A DNA stretch of 39,759 bases from a virus, in IMG/VR virus record IMGVR_UViG_3300028558_000057, positions 1 to 39,759 of that record, one strand, 5' to 3'. How positions within the stretch are numbered: position 1 is the first letter of the stretch; the number at the start of each line of letters is the position of its first letter. Below, in pieces: positions 13,068-23,800 of this stretch. A program made the translations under genes and the position numbers. The notes under the pieces are model-generated. The model ran no database searches. It saw only the letters and a list, made by a program, of their open reading frames with translations, and was not told where the DNA came from.

Positions 13068-16000
13068 GTGTCAGATATCCCTGTCCCACGGAGTTATCCC
13101 CAGATCCTCGGAACGATGCTGGACGCCTTCATGGCGGACAGAGGCATCACGAACCTGCGGTCGGCAAACCCGATTTTGTCCTGGCTCGAAGCGGCGGCCC
13201 AGAGCGACCTTCGTAGCTCTCAGGATATCTTCAATCTCCTAAATTCAATCGCCCTCGACAATGCGACAGGGCTGGCCCTGCGCCGGATCGGTGACGACGA
13301 AAACGTACCCATCCAAGGCCAGGCTCCCTCCAGCGGCAAAGTGAATATCAGCGACAGCTCCTTCACCAAGCTGTCGGCGAAGCTGTTCCAGGGCGCACCG
13401 GCGCCGATCGTTGGAAGTGTCACCTTGAACGTCGGCGATGTCTCGGCGTGGCCGGCATCGGGCTCGCTGTACATCGGCCGCGGAACGTCGAACTATGAGG
13501 GCCCTCTCGCGTACTCGTCCAAGACGAACGTCGGAACCAACTGGGTCCTCAATCTGACGTCCCCCACCGTGAAGTTCCACAACTCGACGGAGTCCGTGGT
13601 CCTGGCGCAAGGCGGGAACCGCGTTGTGAACGCCAACTCGGTGGTCCGCACCCCGCAGGCCAACACGGCTGACGCGGTGGAGTTCAAGATTTTATACAGC
13701 GTCACCGTCGCTGATGGCGAGACGCTTGTGCCGGACGTGCTCGTGCAGGCTCTCCAGTCCGGCACCGTCGGCAATGTGGCAGCTACCTCGATCAGCCAGT
13801 TCGCGACGCTGCCGTTCGCCGGGGCCACCGTGACCAACCCAAGCCCGTTTTCGAACGGCCTGGACACTGAGCTGGACGACGACTACCGCGAGCGCATCAA
13901 AAACGCCCGCCTCTCGCGCGCCGCCGGAACCCCTCTCGCAATCACCACGGCGGTCACGGGCATCACGGCAAGCGACGAAAACAAGCGAGTGATTTCGTCT
14001 TCGTTCCTGTACCGCCAAGGTCGTGCGTCCCAGCTGTTCATCGACGACGGAACCGGCTACGAAGAGCGGTCGCAGGGCATCTCGATCGAGACCCTGATCG
14101 ACAGCGCTACGGGTGGCGAGCAGTACTTTCAAGCGACGCAGCGTCCATTCGCGAAGGCGTCGATCACCACAACAAATCAGGCTCCCTTCACCCTAAGCTC
14201 CGGGATTCCTCTGACCGTCAAGGTCGGCGGCACGACGTATACGCACAACTTCTCGATCAGTGATTTTACCGCTATCGGGAACGCCACGGCGTACGAGGTG
14301 GTATCGTCCATCAACGCCAATCCAATCCTCGGGTTTTCAGCGCGCACGGCAGGAGCTGGCACCCAGGTTGTTCTGTTCGCCAAGGAAGACACGAACGATG
14401 ACATCGAAGTTGTCTCCACCGAGGGCGATGCGAACGACGTCCTGGCGTTCCCTGTCGGTCGAAATGATACCCTCCAGCTCTACAAGAACGATCGCCTGCT
14501 CTCCAAGGATGGTCTCCTCGCGGTCGTGACCAGCAATCCGGTTGCCGAGTGGAACACGTTGACGGGAGCCCAGACTGTCATCATCGCGATCGACAAGACC
14601 GCGCCTGCAACCTACACCTTTACGGACCAGGATTTCGTGGATCAGTCCACAGGGTTCGTTACGGTCGGTCGCAACACGGTCGACGCATGGGCAGCCGTCA
14701 TCAACGCAAAGATCCCCGGTATCACTGCTGCAGTCGCAGCCGGTGCCATTACGCTGACCTCCAATGCAGGTCGGGTCGACAAGGCGGCCATCTCCATTAC
14801 TGGAGGCACACTGGTCAGCGGTCACATGTTTGGTATCACGGCAGTCTTTGGAAACCAGAGGGACTATACCGTTGATAGAAACGCCGGCCAGGTCAGGCTG
14901 GAGACCCCTTTGTCGACGGGCGACAGGCTCACGATTGGCTCAAAGAACGTTCGCTCCTTCGTGGAATCTCTCGTCATCCCGACGTCGACTCTCTCGGCAA
15001 CGGCTCGCTTGTGGTTCGTGGTCGATGGAGATGCGACACCCATCAAGCACGGTCTAAACACTAGCACCACGCTGACTGTCGCCGTCTACTCCCTGCACGA
15101 GTGGGGTCACACCCTCAAGATCACCGCTGGGTCGGGAACGCCTTTTACGAACGTCCTGGCGGGGGACTATATCGTCCTCTGGGACACGGCCCTTGACGCA
15201 AGCTTACGTGGCGCATTCAGGGTGTCCGAAACCAACTCCAGCACCTACATCGTTATCGACCGTCGGCTGGGCATGGCACTCCGTGGCGGTCACAAGTCGA
15301 TCGCGCTCGCTCCTGTCAGCACTCTGATCTCGAAGGTGTTGACCATTGGCGGCTTCACCCGACCGATTAGTAATCCTGCGACCAGCACTCCGCTGGGTGT
15401 TACCGCGGCATGCGAAATCTACGATCCGAACACCAAGCTGGCCGCGCCCGCGTCCGAGATGGCAACGGCACGTGCTTACCACACCGCCAGTCTTGCCGGC
15501 AACGGCAAGGTGATTGTTACGGGCGGCCTGGATCGAAGCGGAAACGCTCTGAACTCGATCGAAATCTACGATCCCACTACGGGAACCTGGACTACCAGTA
15601 CGCAAACCCTCACGACAGCTGTTGCCAAGCACCACTCTGTCACTCTGCAGGATGGACGCATCTTGATCTGCGGCGGTGTCAACGGAACGACCGCACAGAA
15701 CAAGGCGTACACCTACGATGCCACGAGCGATACTCTGACTGGGGTCGGTAATATGGGAACGGCGCGATGGTCGTTCGGCATCGTGGTGCTCCCTAGCGGC
15801 CTGGTCATGGCTGCAGGCGGCTTCACCACTACTGGGGTTGAAACAGCGTCTGCCGAAAAGTACAACGACGGCACGCACTCCTGGTCCGCCCTCACGACGA
15901 TGGACAATCCAAGGGCGGAGTTCGGGTTGGCGTTGTCGAGCACCACAGAGGTCATTGCCGCCGGAGACACAATTGGCGGCGGCCAGGTAGCACTGCACGG

Positions 16001-19000
16001 GATCTACAACATCGCTGGCAACAGCTGGACGTCCGGCAACCTCCACAGCTACACGTTCGCGCACAAGAGTCCTATCTCCTTGCACAACGGCACGGTCGCG
16101 ATGCTCCATACGTACACAGCGTCGACGACTTCTGGGTCGAACGTGTACACCACAGGAAGCGGAAACGTCGTGGTTGCGGGGAACCCGGCTTTGCTGGAGA
16201 CCTCCACTAGGTACGGCGTAAAATACGTCCTGCTCTCGAAGGCGGACGCTAGCTACCTGAATCACGTCGTTGCAGTTGGCGGTCTAGAGACCCTGCGAGC
16301 AGAGACGGCCTACGGCCCCTGCGCCACGTACGAAGAGTGGGATGGCAACACCAACCTATGGAACGTTCCAGACCCTTGCGTCAACGCCTCTGTCACTCTC
16401 CCGCAGTTGGGCGTGTCGTTCGTCCGGACTACCGGCACGATTCAAGAGATTGACGTTCCGGCCGGCACCAACTACACGGCCTCCTCCTTCGCCTCTACTC
16501 TCAATCAAAATCTGCGAGGAGGGGTCGCCAACACCTACAGGACCACTCAGCTCCGGGTTGGTACGAACACGTTTGCGCAGCCCGGCGGCATCTCGTTGGT
16601 TACCCAAAACACCGATGCTACAGCACTAAAGCTTACGCCTCAGACGTTCGACAACACGAGCCCTCGCGTGGGGAGTGTCGAATCGGGCGGATCCGAAGCT
16701 GGCACCCCTTCGTTCGACGACTTCAGAATCAGAGGTGTCACGGCGTCGACCGGAGCGGCTGCTGAATCGTTAGTGATCTCTGTACCTTCGGTTCACCCCG
16801 GCTACATGCTGGTTGGATTGAAGAGCTGGGATACTATCGTCGACGGTACATATGCGGTCTCCCCGTCTACAATCTCGACTCGAAGGAGCGCAAACAAGGG
16901 CGCTCGTACTTCGCTTCTGGGAACCACATCCTTGGTCGACACCACAAGGGTCGACACCAGAAAACAGCTGGTCCAGCCGTGGTCTCCAGGAAGCCGCGCT
17001 TACCTGGGCGCTCCGTTTGCGTTTGGTCCCCTTGACGATCTGACGATCTTGGTGGACAACGATCCTGACAAGAGATTCGGTCTGAAAATGGCCAGGAAAC
17101 TGGCGACGGTAGGCAATGTGTACAGCCAGTCGAATGCGTTCGTGGACGCCGATGCGGCGAACGCCTCTCTGGCTTCTACCTTTGGACTGTCGTACGATTT
17201 CAAGGACTGTCAGGTGCTGCTGAAAGCCAGAGCAGTGGCCTATTCCGCGACAAGCAGAGCAATGCTCTTTCGCTACTACCGCCACGGAGCGGACGGCGAA
17301 AATGCGCGCGTTCGAATCTCGAATCCAGTAGGTCCAACCACGAGTATCAGCGTAGCTGTCGACGATACAACCAACACGACAACCGACATTCGGATCAAAC
17401 TGGCCGGCGGGGCTCTTCGCACGCCTACCGTGCGAAATACCTCCAAGCTCGCTGCCAACTGCACCTCTGTCGATGGTGGCGGGATCGCAACTCTTGTGTG
17501 GGTATTGAATCTGGCCGTTAACTTTGCTCAACGTATCAGCAACGTAACAACTCTAACCACCACGTTGCCAGGCGGTATTTCAGACCACGGCCTGAATATC
17601 AGCGACACCATCTACGTTAATTCTACAAACGTTAATTTCTCCTCGGGACTCAAAACAATCACTGGACGTACCGCCAGCACCGTTGTCTATGCTGAAGTAG
17701 CGTCTGACGCCATGGCTGCTAATATCGGCACAGTCTCGAACGACTCTGCGGGTGAATGCACGACAACCGGCTCGGGAATTGTCGCAAATGATTTTCTCCA
17801 GATTCCTTCGTCCGGAGTGTTTTCGTCCTCATTCACGCAGTCGGCATTCCTTGTGTCGGCCGTGACGGCAGGAGCAATCACAACAAAGTCCGGCGAGGCT
17901 ACCGGCTTCACGCCAAATGCTACGCTGCAGTGGTCTAGCATCGCTCTCTCGTCGAATCTGCAGGTGTTCGCCAACCCGGCGCAGACAGCGGGTCAAGTCG
18001 TCACTGCCGTGAACGCCCTCTCGGCATTGGCCAACCGAAAATGCCCCATCGACCTAACGCAGCTTGGAGACGGAACAGGGGTCATCGATCGCTCTACTCC
18101 TGAGTTTCTGGACTCGTCTACGACGTGGTACACGCTTACGGATGGCGTGAATCAGGTGGCGTCGCACAATACTCCGACGTCGCCAAGTACCAATTATACG
18201 TTCACACTCAAGAAGCCCGTAACCGGCACACTGACTGGGACCTGTGATTGGTCAAACGAGATAGTTTATCTGGTTCCTGCTACTGCCAAGAACGTAGTGG
18301 ACTGGATGAATGCTCCGACCGTAAGCGGGTTGTTCACAGCGTGCAGCATCCAAACTTCGAGCGATGGAGCCAAAATCCAAATCGCTTCCAACACAGCAGG
18401 AAGCTCCGGAAGCGTACAGGTTCAGGGCGGTCTAGCAAACTCGTCTACCGCAGCTGTGGTTGGAACATATCGTACGACCGGTGGCGGATCTCCCAAGGCT
18501 GTCAGCATAGTCAAGACCGATGATATTGACGGTGTTCGAGCTGGTAAATGGTGTTCGATCGAGAATACAGCCGCTGTGCCACGTAACGGAATCTTTACCT
18601 CTGCAACCACCCTTACGTCGTGGGCGGCAGACGGCACAGTTAATATCGGCGGATCGTCGGTCTTCGCTTACCTTACTTCCGGTGATCAGTCGAATTCCAA
18701 AATCCAGTTCGAGCGGCAAGGTCGATACATGGCCGTGAGCCACTTCGGATGGAACTCGCTGTCATTGTCGAACGTCAATCCCGGCGACATCTTGTGGATC
18801 TCGCCTTCGCAAGACACGGTCTTCAAGCAGACCTCCGCCGCCAATCAGGGGTTTTTCAGAATTCAGCGAGTCGCCACAGGAGACGACATCGGTGGGACGG
18901 TCTGGATCGAGAATGACGCCGGTATTGAAGAGGTGTCCGAATGCCGTATGGACATCTTCATCGGCAACTCGATGATGCCAGGCGACCAGTTCGTAATCAA

Positions 19001-19787
19001 TTCGCCCCTGTGGGGAGTTCAGAATCAGGGAACATGGACGGTCGAAAGCGTCGGCGTGTTCGGTGGTTCGGATCCGTTTGACACGGACTCGACGTTCAAG
19101 TTGAGCACGACGAACCGAACGCCTGTCCCTGTCAGCAGCGTTGGTGCCCTCGGTACATCGGCAAGCCTACTGCAGGTCGTCGAAGGTACGCCTTGCAAGT
19201 TCGTGATGAAAATCGACGGCATCGTGCCGAACCAGACTGATGGACGCTTCACGGATATTCGGTGGGACAAGAACGTCTACTCTTCGACAATCTCGTCGGC
19301 AGCAGGGTCGATTGTTTCTGTCCTCGACAAGCTGGACTTCCCCCTGGACGTGGTGTCAGGAGCTGACGGTTACAGGTATTGCACGGGGCTCATCGGCGAG
19401 GCCAACAAGGTCGTCTATGGCGATCCCTCTGACACAACCACCTATCCCGGCGTGGCCGCTGCCGGCGCCCAGATCAATATCACCGGACCGCTGGTCAAGA
19501 AGATCTCCTTGGCCCTTAGCTTGCGCATTCGGTCGGGCGTCAGCAATTCGGACGTAGCCAACCGAGTTCGCTCCGCGGTCGCCACGGTCGTGAACCAAAC
19601 CCCTCAGGGGTCCTCGATCGCCCTGTCCGCTATTGTCGCGGCAGCTGAAAAAGTGGTCGGCGTGGTCGCCGCAGCGATGGTTAGCCCGGTGTACACGTCT
19701 ACTTCGGACCTCATCACGGTCCAAGGCAGCGAGAAGCCGATGGTGTTGAATTTGTCGGATATTCAGATTTCGTTTGTGGGTGAGTAA
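13068..19787 (+). CDS. giant baseplate J-like protein with inserted Kelch repeats
   Basis: A 2239-aa protein. The N-terminus (about 1-290) is a baseplate J/gp47-like region, with the signature of an extended loop (VADGETLV...GTVGNV) and NGLDTELDDDYRERIKNARL. The C-terminus (about 2130-2239, LALSLRIRSGVSNSDVANRVRSAV...) matches the J-family end. Between them lie about 1,800 extra residues, including at least four Kelch-type repeats at about 770-1080 (GGLDRSGNALNSIEIYDPTTGTW, DGRILICGG, and similar), expected to form a beta-propeller, and then long beta-rich sequence. Usual J proteins are a few hundred residues, so this is a large expansion, perhaps for receptor binding. Starts at GTG after a class 2 motif. 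Confidence 0.8.
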   Translation: MSDIPVPRSYPQILGTMLDAFMADRGITNLRSANPILSWLEAAAQSDLRSSQDIFNLLNSIALDNATGLALRRIGDDENVPIQGQAPSSGKVNISDSSFTKLSAKLFQGAPAPIVGSVTLNVGDVSAWPASGSLYIGRGTSNYEGPLAYSSKTNVGTNWVLNLTSPTVKFHNSTESVVLAQGGNRVVNANSVVRTPQANTADAVEFKILYSVTVADGETLVPDVLVQALQSGTVGNVAATSISQFATLPFAGATVTNPSPFSNGLDTELDDDYRERIKNARLSRAAGTPLAITTAVTGITASDENKRVISSSFLYRQGRASQLFIDDGTGYEERSQGISIETLIDSATGGEQYFQATQRPFAKASITTTNQAPFTLSSGIPLTVKVGGTTYTHNFSISDFTAIGNATAYEVVSSINANPILGFSARTAGAGTQVVLFAKEDTNDDIEVVSTEGDANDVLAFPVGRNDTLQLYKNDRLLSKDGLLAVVTSNPVAEWNTLTGAQTVIIAIDKTAPATYTFTDQDFVDQSTGFVTVGRNTVDAWAAVINAKIPGITAAVAAGAITLTSNAGRVDKAAISITGGTLVSGHMFGITAVFGNQRDYTVDRNAGQVRLETPLSTGDRLTIGSKNVRSFVESLVIPTSTLSATARLWFVVDGDATPIKHGLNTSTTLTVAVYSLHEWGHTLKITAGSGTPFTNVLAGDYIVLWDTALDASLRGAFRVSETNSSTYIVIDRRLGMALRGGHKSIALAPVSTLISKVLTIGGFTRPISNPATSTPLGVTAACEIYDPNTKLAAPASEMATARAYHTASLAGNGKVIVTGGLDRSGNALNSIEIYDPTTGTWTTSTQTLTTAVAKHHSVTLQDGRILICGGVNGTTAQNKAYTYDATSDTLTGVGNMGTARWSFGIVVLPSGLVMAAGGFTTTGVETASAEKYNDGTHSWSALTTMDNPRAEFGLALSSTTEVIAAGDTIGGGQVALHGIYNIAGNSWTSGNLHSYTFAHKSPISLHNGTVAMLHTYTASTTSGSNVYTTGSGNVVVAGNPALLETSTRYGVKYVLLSKADASYLNHVVAVGGLETLRAETAYGPCATYEEWDGNTNLWNVPDPCVNASVTLPQLGVSFVRTTGTIQEIDVPAGTNYTASSFASTLNQNLRGGVANTYRTTQLRVGTNTFAQPGGISLVTQNTDATALKLTPQTFDNTSPRVGSVESGGSEAGTPSFDDFRIRGVTASTGAAAESLVISVPSVHPGYMLVGLKSWDTIVDGTYAVSPSTISTRRSANKGARTSLLGTTSLVDTTRVDTRKQLVQPWSPGSRAYLGAPFAFGPLDDLTILVDNDPDKRFGLKMARKLATVGNVYSQSNAFVDADAANASLASTFGLSYDFKDCQVLLKARAVAYSATSRAMLFRYYRHGADGENARVRISNPVGPTTSISVAVDDTTNTTTDIRIKLAGGALRTPTVRNTSKLAANCTSVDGGGIATLVWVLNLAVNFAQRISNVTTLTTTLPGGISDHGLNISDTIYVNSTNVNFSSGLKTITGRTASTVVYAEVASDAMAANIGTVSNDSAGECTTTGSGIVANDFLQIPSSGVFSSSFTQSAFLVSAVTAGAITTKSGEATGFTPNATLQWSSIALSSNLQVFANPAQTAGQVVTAVNALSALANRKCPIDLTQLGDGTGVIDRSTPEFLDSSTTWYTLTDGVNQVASHNTPTSPSTNYTFTLKKPVTGTLTGTCDWSNEIVYLVPATAKNVVDWMNAPTVSGLFTACSIQTSSDGAKIQIASNTAGSSGSVQVQGGLANSSTAAVVGTYRTTGGGSPKAVSIVKTDDIDGVRAGKWCSIENTAAVPRNGIFTSATTLTSWAADGTVNIGGSSVFAYLTSGDQSNSKIQFERQGRYMAVSHFGWNSLSLSNVNPGDILWISPSQDTVFKQTSAANQGFFRIQRVATGDDIGGTVWIENDAGIEEVSECRMDIFIGNSMMPGDQFVINSPLWGVQNQGTWTVESVGVFGGSDPFDTDSTFKLSTTNRTPVPVSSVGALGTSASLLQVVEGTPCKFVMKIDGIVPNQTDGRFTDIRWDKNVYSSTISSAAGSIVSVLDKLDFPLDVVSGADGYRYCTGLIGEANKVVYGDPSDTTTYPGVAAAGAQINITGPLVKKISLALSLRIRSGVSNSDVANRVRSAVATVVNQTPQGSSIALSAIVAAAEKVVGVVAAAMVSPVYTSTSDLITVQGSEKPMVLNLSDIQISFVGE
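17268..17278 (+). promoter_or_regulatory. class 1 motif inside the baseplate J gene
   Basis: Exact TTTCGCTACTA in the sense orientation, coding Phe-Arg-Tyr-Tyr. No start codon at the standard spacing. It may be chance or an internal promoter. Confidence 0.25.
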
Positions 19788-19791
19788 GCCG

Positions 19792-19798
19792 CAATCTT
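19792..19798 (+). promoter_or_regulatory. class 2 motif, N6 spacing
   Basis: TAAGCCGCAATCTT (stop codon plus motif), 6 nt, GTG 19805. The same 14-mer recurs at 24780-24793. Confidence 0.75.
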
Positions 19799-19804
19799 TA
19801 GCCC

Positions 19805-20278
19805 GTGGGCAGTCCGACAACCGAGGTTTTTTTCGTCTACAACCTGGCCGATGGCACACCCCTCACAGGGGCAGCTGCCGGTATGTCTTTTGATACCTAC
19901 AAAAATTCCTCGGGCACAAACATCACGCCCCAGCCCACCATCACTGAAATCGGCGGCGGGGCGTATGGGTTTACGCCGTCGTTCTCCGACGCGAACCACG
20001 GCACGGTCTACGTCCTCAACACCGGGACCAATGGCAACCCAGCCCGCGTAGCTCGATACATGCGCCCTGAGGACTATGCGCCGGACAGCATCCTGACGAT
20101 AGTCACCCAGATTCAGTCGTACACCGAAGGAAAATGGAAGATTTTCACCACGGGCCCAGACGCTAACCGCCTGGTGATCTACGACGTTGATGGAGTAACG
20201 GTTCTGAAGAAATACGATCTCCAGGACGCCTCTGGGTCTCCGACCTATATCAATCCGTTCGTTAGGATCCCGGTCTAA
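19805..20278 (+). CDS. tail-associated protein
   Basis: A 157-aa protein from GTG 19805. The N-terminal 90 residues look like a small beta-sandwich (VYNLADGTPLTG...GGGAYGFTPSF). The C-terminal WKIFTTGPDANRLVIYDVDGVTVLKKYDL recalls a module seen in phage tail proteins downstream of J, though that is only a resemblance. Its place between baseplate J and Ig-like proteins supports a baseplate or fibre-attachment role. Class 2 start, no Shine-Dalgarno. Confidence 0.55.
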   Translation: MGSPTTEVFFVYNLADGTPLTGAAAGMSFDTYKNSSGTNITPQPTITEIGGGAYGFTPSFSDANHGTVYVLNTGTNGNPARVARYMRPEDYAPDSILTIVTQIQSYTEGKWKIFTTGPDANRLVIYDVDGVTVLKKYDLQDASGSPTYINPFVRIPV

Positions 20279-20280
20279 AA

Positions 20281-20868
20281 ATGCCCCTGATGATTACAGG
20301 GGGCCTGGGTAATACGGCCCCTTGGACAGGCGCGTTCCAGGCTCTTCAGGTGCAGGCGGGCGACAAGCAGCTGGTCATCACCTTCAACGTGGACACAACG
20401 ATCAGTGGCCCGGCTGCTAGCCCCTCAGGCTACTCGGTTACGACAGGAGACGTAGGCGTGCTACCCGTGACCATCACCAGCGTAGCCGTAGCTGGTCCAA
20501 TCGTCACCCTGGGGACCACCATGCAGACGTACAACGCCAACTATGTTCTGAACTTTCCGGTCGTGGGGCTGGTCAGTGTCGACGGGAGGCCATTTAATGG
20601 TCCATTTACTTTCGCTTTCAGCGGTGGGGCAGCGACTCCAGTTGCCGTACAGATGGTGACGACGATCGACGCAAGGACCTTGGACGTGTCGTTTAGCCGT
20701 GCGGTGGTACAGGCAGATGCATCGAACCCAAACAACTATACCGTCACGCCCACGCTCGCAGTTCATTCTGCCACCAGAATCACCGACTTCGTCTATCGAA
20801 TAAAAACTGACCGTCAGGTCCAAGGGCGCGTCTACTCGGTGTCGATTGCAAATATTGGAGGGCTCTAA
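20281..20868 (+). CDS. Ig-like beta-sandwich tail protein
   Basis: A 195-aa protein with two repeats of one pattern, at about 20-105 and 118-195: VTTIDARTLDVSFSRAV..ASNPNNYTVTP is the second copy, and KQLVITFNVDTTISGPAASPSGYSVTT the first. This resembles bacterial Ig-like (Big/SwmB-type) domains, common as virion surface or spacer domains. The next protein begins with the same kind of domain (LRVKFTQDPRKT...NPSNYAISG), so the genes may share an origin. ATG 20281 is 2 nt after the previous stop. Confidence 0.6.
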   Translation: MPLMITGGLGNTAPWTGAFQALQVQAGDKQLVITFNVDTTISGPAASPSGYSVTTGDVGVLPVTITSVAVAGPIVTLGTTMQTYNANYVLNFPVVGLVSVDGRPFNGPFTFAFSGGAATPVAVQMVTTIDARTLDVSFSRAVVQADASNPNNYTVTPTLAVHSATRITDFVYRIKTDRQVQGRVYSVSIANIGGL

Positions 20869-20871
20869 GGC

Positions 20872-23800
20872 ATGCCGACGTTCGTAGGAGCTGGTTTTGC
20901 CCTTGAATCTGTAACGCCTACCGGGTTAGCGACCCTGCGGGTGAAGTTCACCCAGGACCCCCGCAAGACGGATCCGACGTCTCCTGTAGATGGGACCAAT
21001 CCGTCGAACTACGCGATCAGTGGGCCGGCGTTCAATTACGTGACCAGCGTGGTTCCGGTCAGTGATGACACTGAATCAGTCGACGTGTTCCTCGTGGCAG
21101 CGTTGGCCGTCGGACAATGGACGCTCACCGTCAGCTCGATTCAGGCCGACACGGGCGAAGATCTGTCGTCACCGACCTCTCTGTCTTTCAACGTCGTTCT
21201 CACGCCCTCGCAGACACCAGTCACCGGTGGGGCTGTCAACGACAGCGTGTTCAATGTTCTGAGGCGTTTCCTAAATCCGACCCTGAAGGGCCCCGCATGG
21301 GACTCCACCCTCAAGGCCCTGGCTGCTGGCGACGAGATTAACTGGAACAATGCGAAACTAGCATTGGACCAGCTTTACCTATCTACGGCGTCTGGACCCT
21401 ATCTGGTTAAACGAGCAGGCGACCAGGGAATTCAGAAGCCTGTAGATGTTGAGATGTCTGACGACTTGTTCAGGCAGTTGGCTCTGATCCAGAAGAACAA
21501 GAAGCTGACCCAGGAGTCGCTCCTGGAAATCCTTGGCGTGTTTTATGGCCAGGACGCGGTTCGCGCATCTATCGATTCCGAAGTAGTCGAGCCGTTCCCT
21601 CTCGAAGACGGAGACGACCTACAGATACTTTTCGACGGGAAAGACACGCTTCTCGTCACATTCCAGCAGGATCAATTTGCTCGCATCGGCGAGGCTACGT
21701 GCGACGAAGTCGTAGCAGCAATCACCAGAGACCTGCACCTCACTGGAAGCCAGGCGTACGCCGCTACGGTCACGGATCCGATCACCAATGAGAAGGTCGT
21801 TCGAGTCTACAGCGGTAGGCTGGGGATTAGCTCAAGCGTCCAGATTATTGGCGGGCGTGGACAGACCAAGCTGCGCTTCCCGACATCCCTATATACAGAG
21901 ACGGGCGTCTCACCTTTCGCCATCTGGGACATGGACACGTCGCCTATCACGCCAGGAAACATCCGTTTCGTTCTTCTCTCCGGAATCTACGACCTGAATT
22001 TGTTGCAAGCAGGCGACCTCGTTTATATCTACGGATGTGGTGCGGTTACGGTTGGTAACACAAGGGGCGTCTTCGAGGTCCAGACAGTGTCGGTCTCCTA
22101 TGATGTCTTAGGGAACAAGGTCCAGTGGTTTGAGATAACAAATCCTGCTGGCACTCCTGCACTTGCTGTTGAGCAAACACTCTTCACGGACATCATGTTC
22201 TTTCGCCCGCTTCGCAGGACCGTCTACGACGCCCCTCGACACGTCGTCGTCGCCCAAACAGAGTCGGTCGTAGACATCGTTGTGGACGCCACCACCGAGG
22301 CGGTGAAGCGGGCTCCCGGGCAGGCTGCATACGCTCAAGAAGCCGATTCGATGACAGCTTCTCTTATCCGCGTAGGCACGACGGTGACTGCAACGTCAAC
22401 TGCGCACGGACTCCAAGTTGGAGACCGGGTGATTGTCGACGGAGCAGTGTCTACGGGTGCTCGTCCCGTCGTCACACCCGGCACCCCTAGTCCCGATTTC
22501 AGTTCTAACATTGCTACCGGAACGACGGACCTGAGCATAGCGTCGGACGCGAGTGCCGCAGGTACCTTTGAGGGCGGATACCATAAAGTAGTTCGCACCG
22601 CAGAGGGGTTTTTGATGACCATCGGTGGCTCCGACAATGGGTCGCCGATCACCCATCCTGTCCTGTTTGAAGTATTGGGAGAAACCGATGTCGGCGGACG
22701 TCAGCAAACGTACAAGTGGACTAATCTCACTACCATAACGTTCACAACGAAGCCCGTTGATGTCGGCGTGTCTGTTCTGAGTGACGGTCGAATACTTGCC
22801 ACAGGAGGCGCCAGTGACGCTACGTCAGGCGCATCTGAGACAAACGCGTGGGATCTTATCACATACACAAGATCTCCTCCCGTGACATCAAAAACTAGCG
22901 GGACGATGCCAACTGCCTTCGCGGACCACGGGCAAACCACACTGGGGGACGGTAGAGTGCTGGTCAGTGGTGGGTGGGCAGGGACTTTTGCAACCCCGGT
23001 CAACAACGCCTATACGTTCAGTCCCACCGCACTGACATGGACCAGCCGGGCCGCGATGGTACAAACGCGCAAGACCTTCAAATTGACGACCCTCGCCAAC
23101 GGGAACGCGATCGCGATTGGAGGCCTTACCGCAGCTGGGGCAGCTCTGAACACGTGTGAAATCTACGACCAGGTAGGGAACACCTGGTCCGCCACCGGTC
23201 CAATGACCTACGCCAGATACGCGTATGGCCGCATCACCCTGCCTGACGGTCGCATCGTGGTGGCTGGCGGTTACGGGTACAATCCGACGCAGTCAGCTAC
23301 GCCCGTGATCTTGAATACCTGTGAAATCTATGACCCACAGACCGGGTTCTGGCAGATGCTCCCTCCCATGACGGTAGCTAGGGAATACCCGAGCCTGCAT
23401 TATATCGCATCACGCAATGCTGTCGTCGTCACCGGCGGTTTGGGCGATACCGCAATCGAGAGCCTCTATCTGCCCACCATGAAATGGTCGGTCAGCGCAG
23501 CTGCTTTAACTAGTGGCTTTGGTCGTTCGGCGGCGGGCGTCGCTGGTATCGACACGATTCTAGTTTCGGGAGGAGTAAATAACGGAGGCACGTCGACAAA
23601 GAGCAACTTCGTCGTTCTGATGGGAGAAGAAACCTTCAGATCGGGAGGGTTCAATCGCGAGGTAGGTGTAACCTCCGTGCCTACGGCCAATACGTTCACA
23701 TTCGAAACTGACACGTCTGGATATAGCGTTGTCAGTGCCGCGACCATAACCCCTGTGGCTGCCCCGAGCGCTCCAGAGGGTGTGCCCGGTCCGTTTTCGT

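Noticed and set aside
15204-16265. 353-codon minus-strand frame inside baseplate J
   Set aside because: It is a shadow of a strongly supported gene: Arg/Val/Ser-biased, with no domain and no start signal.
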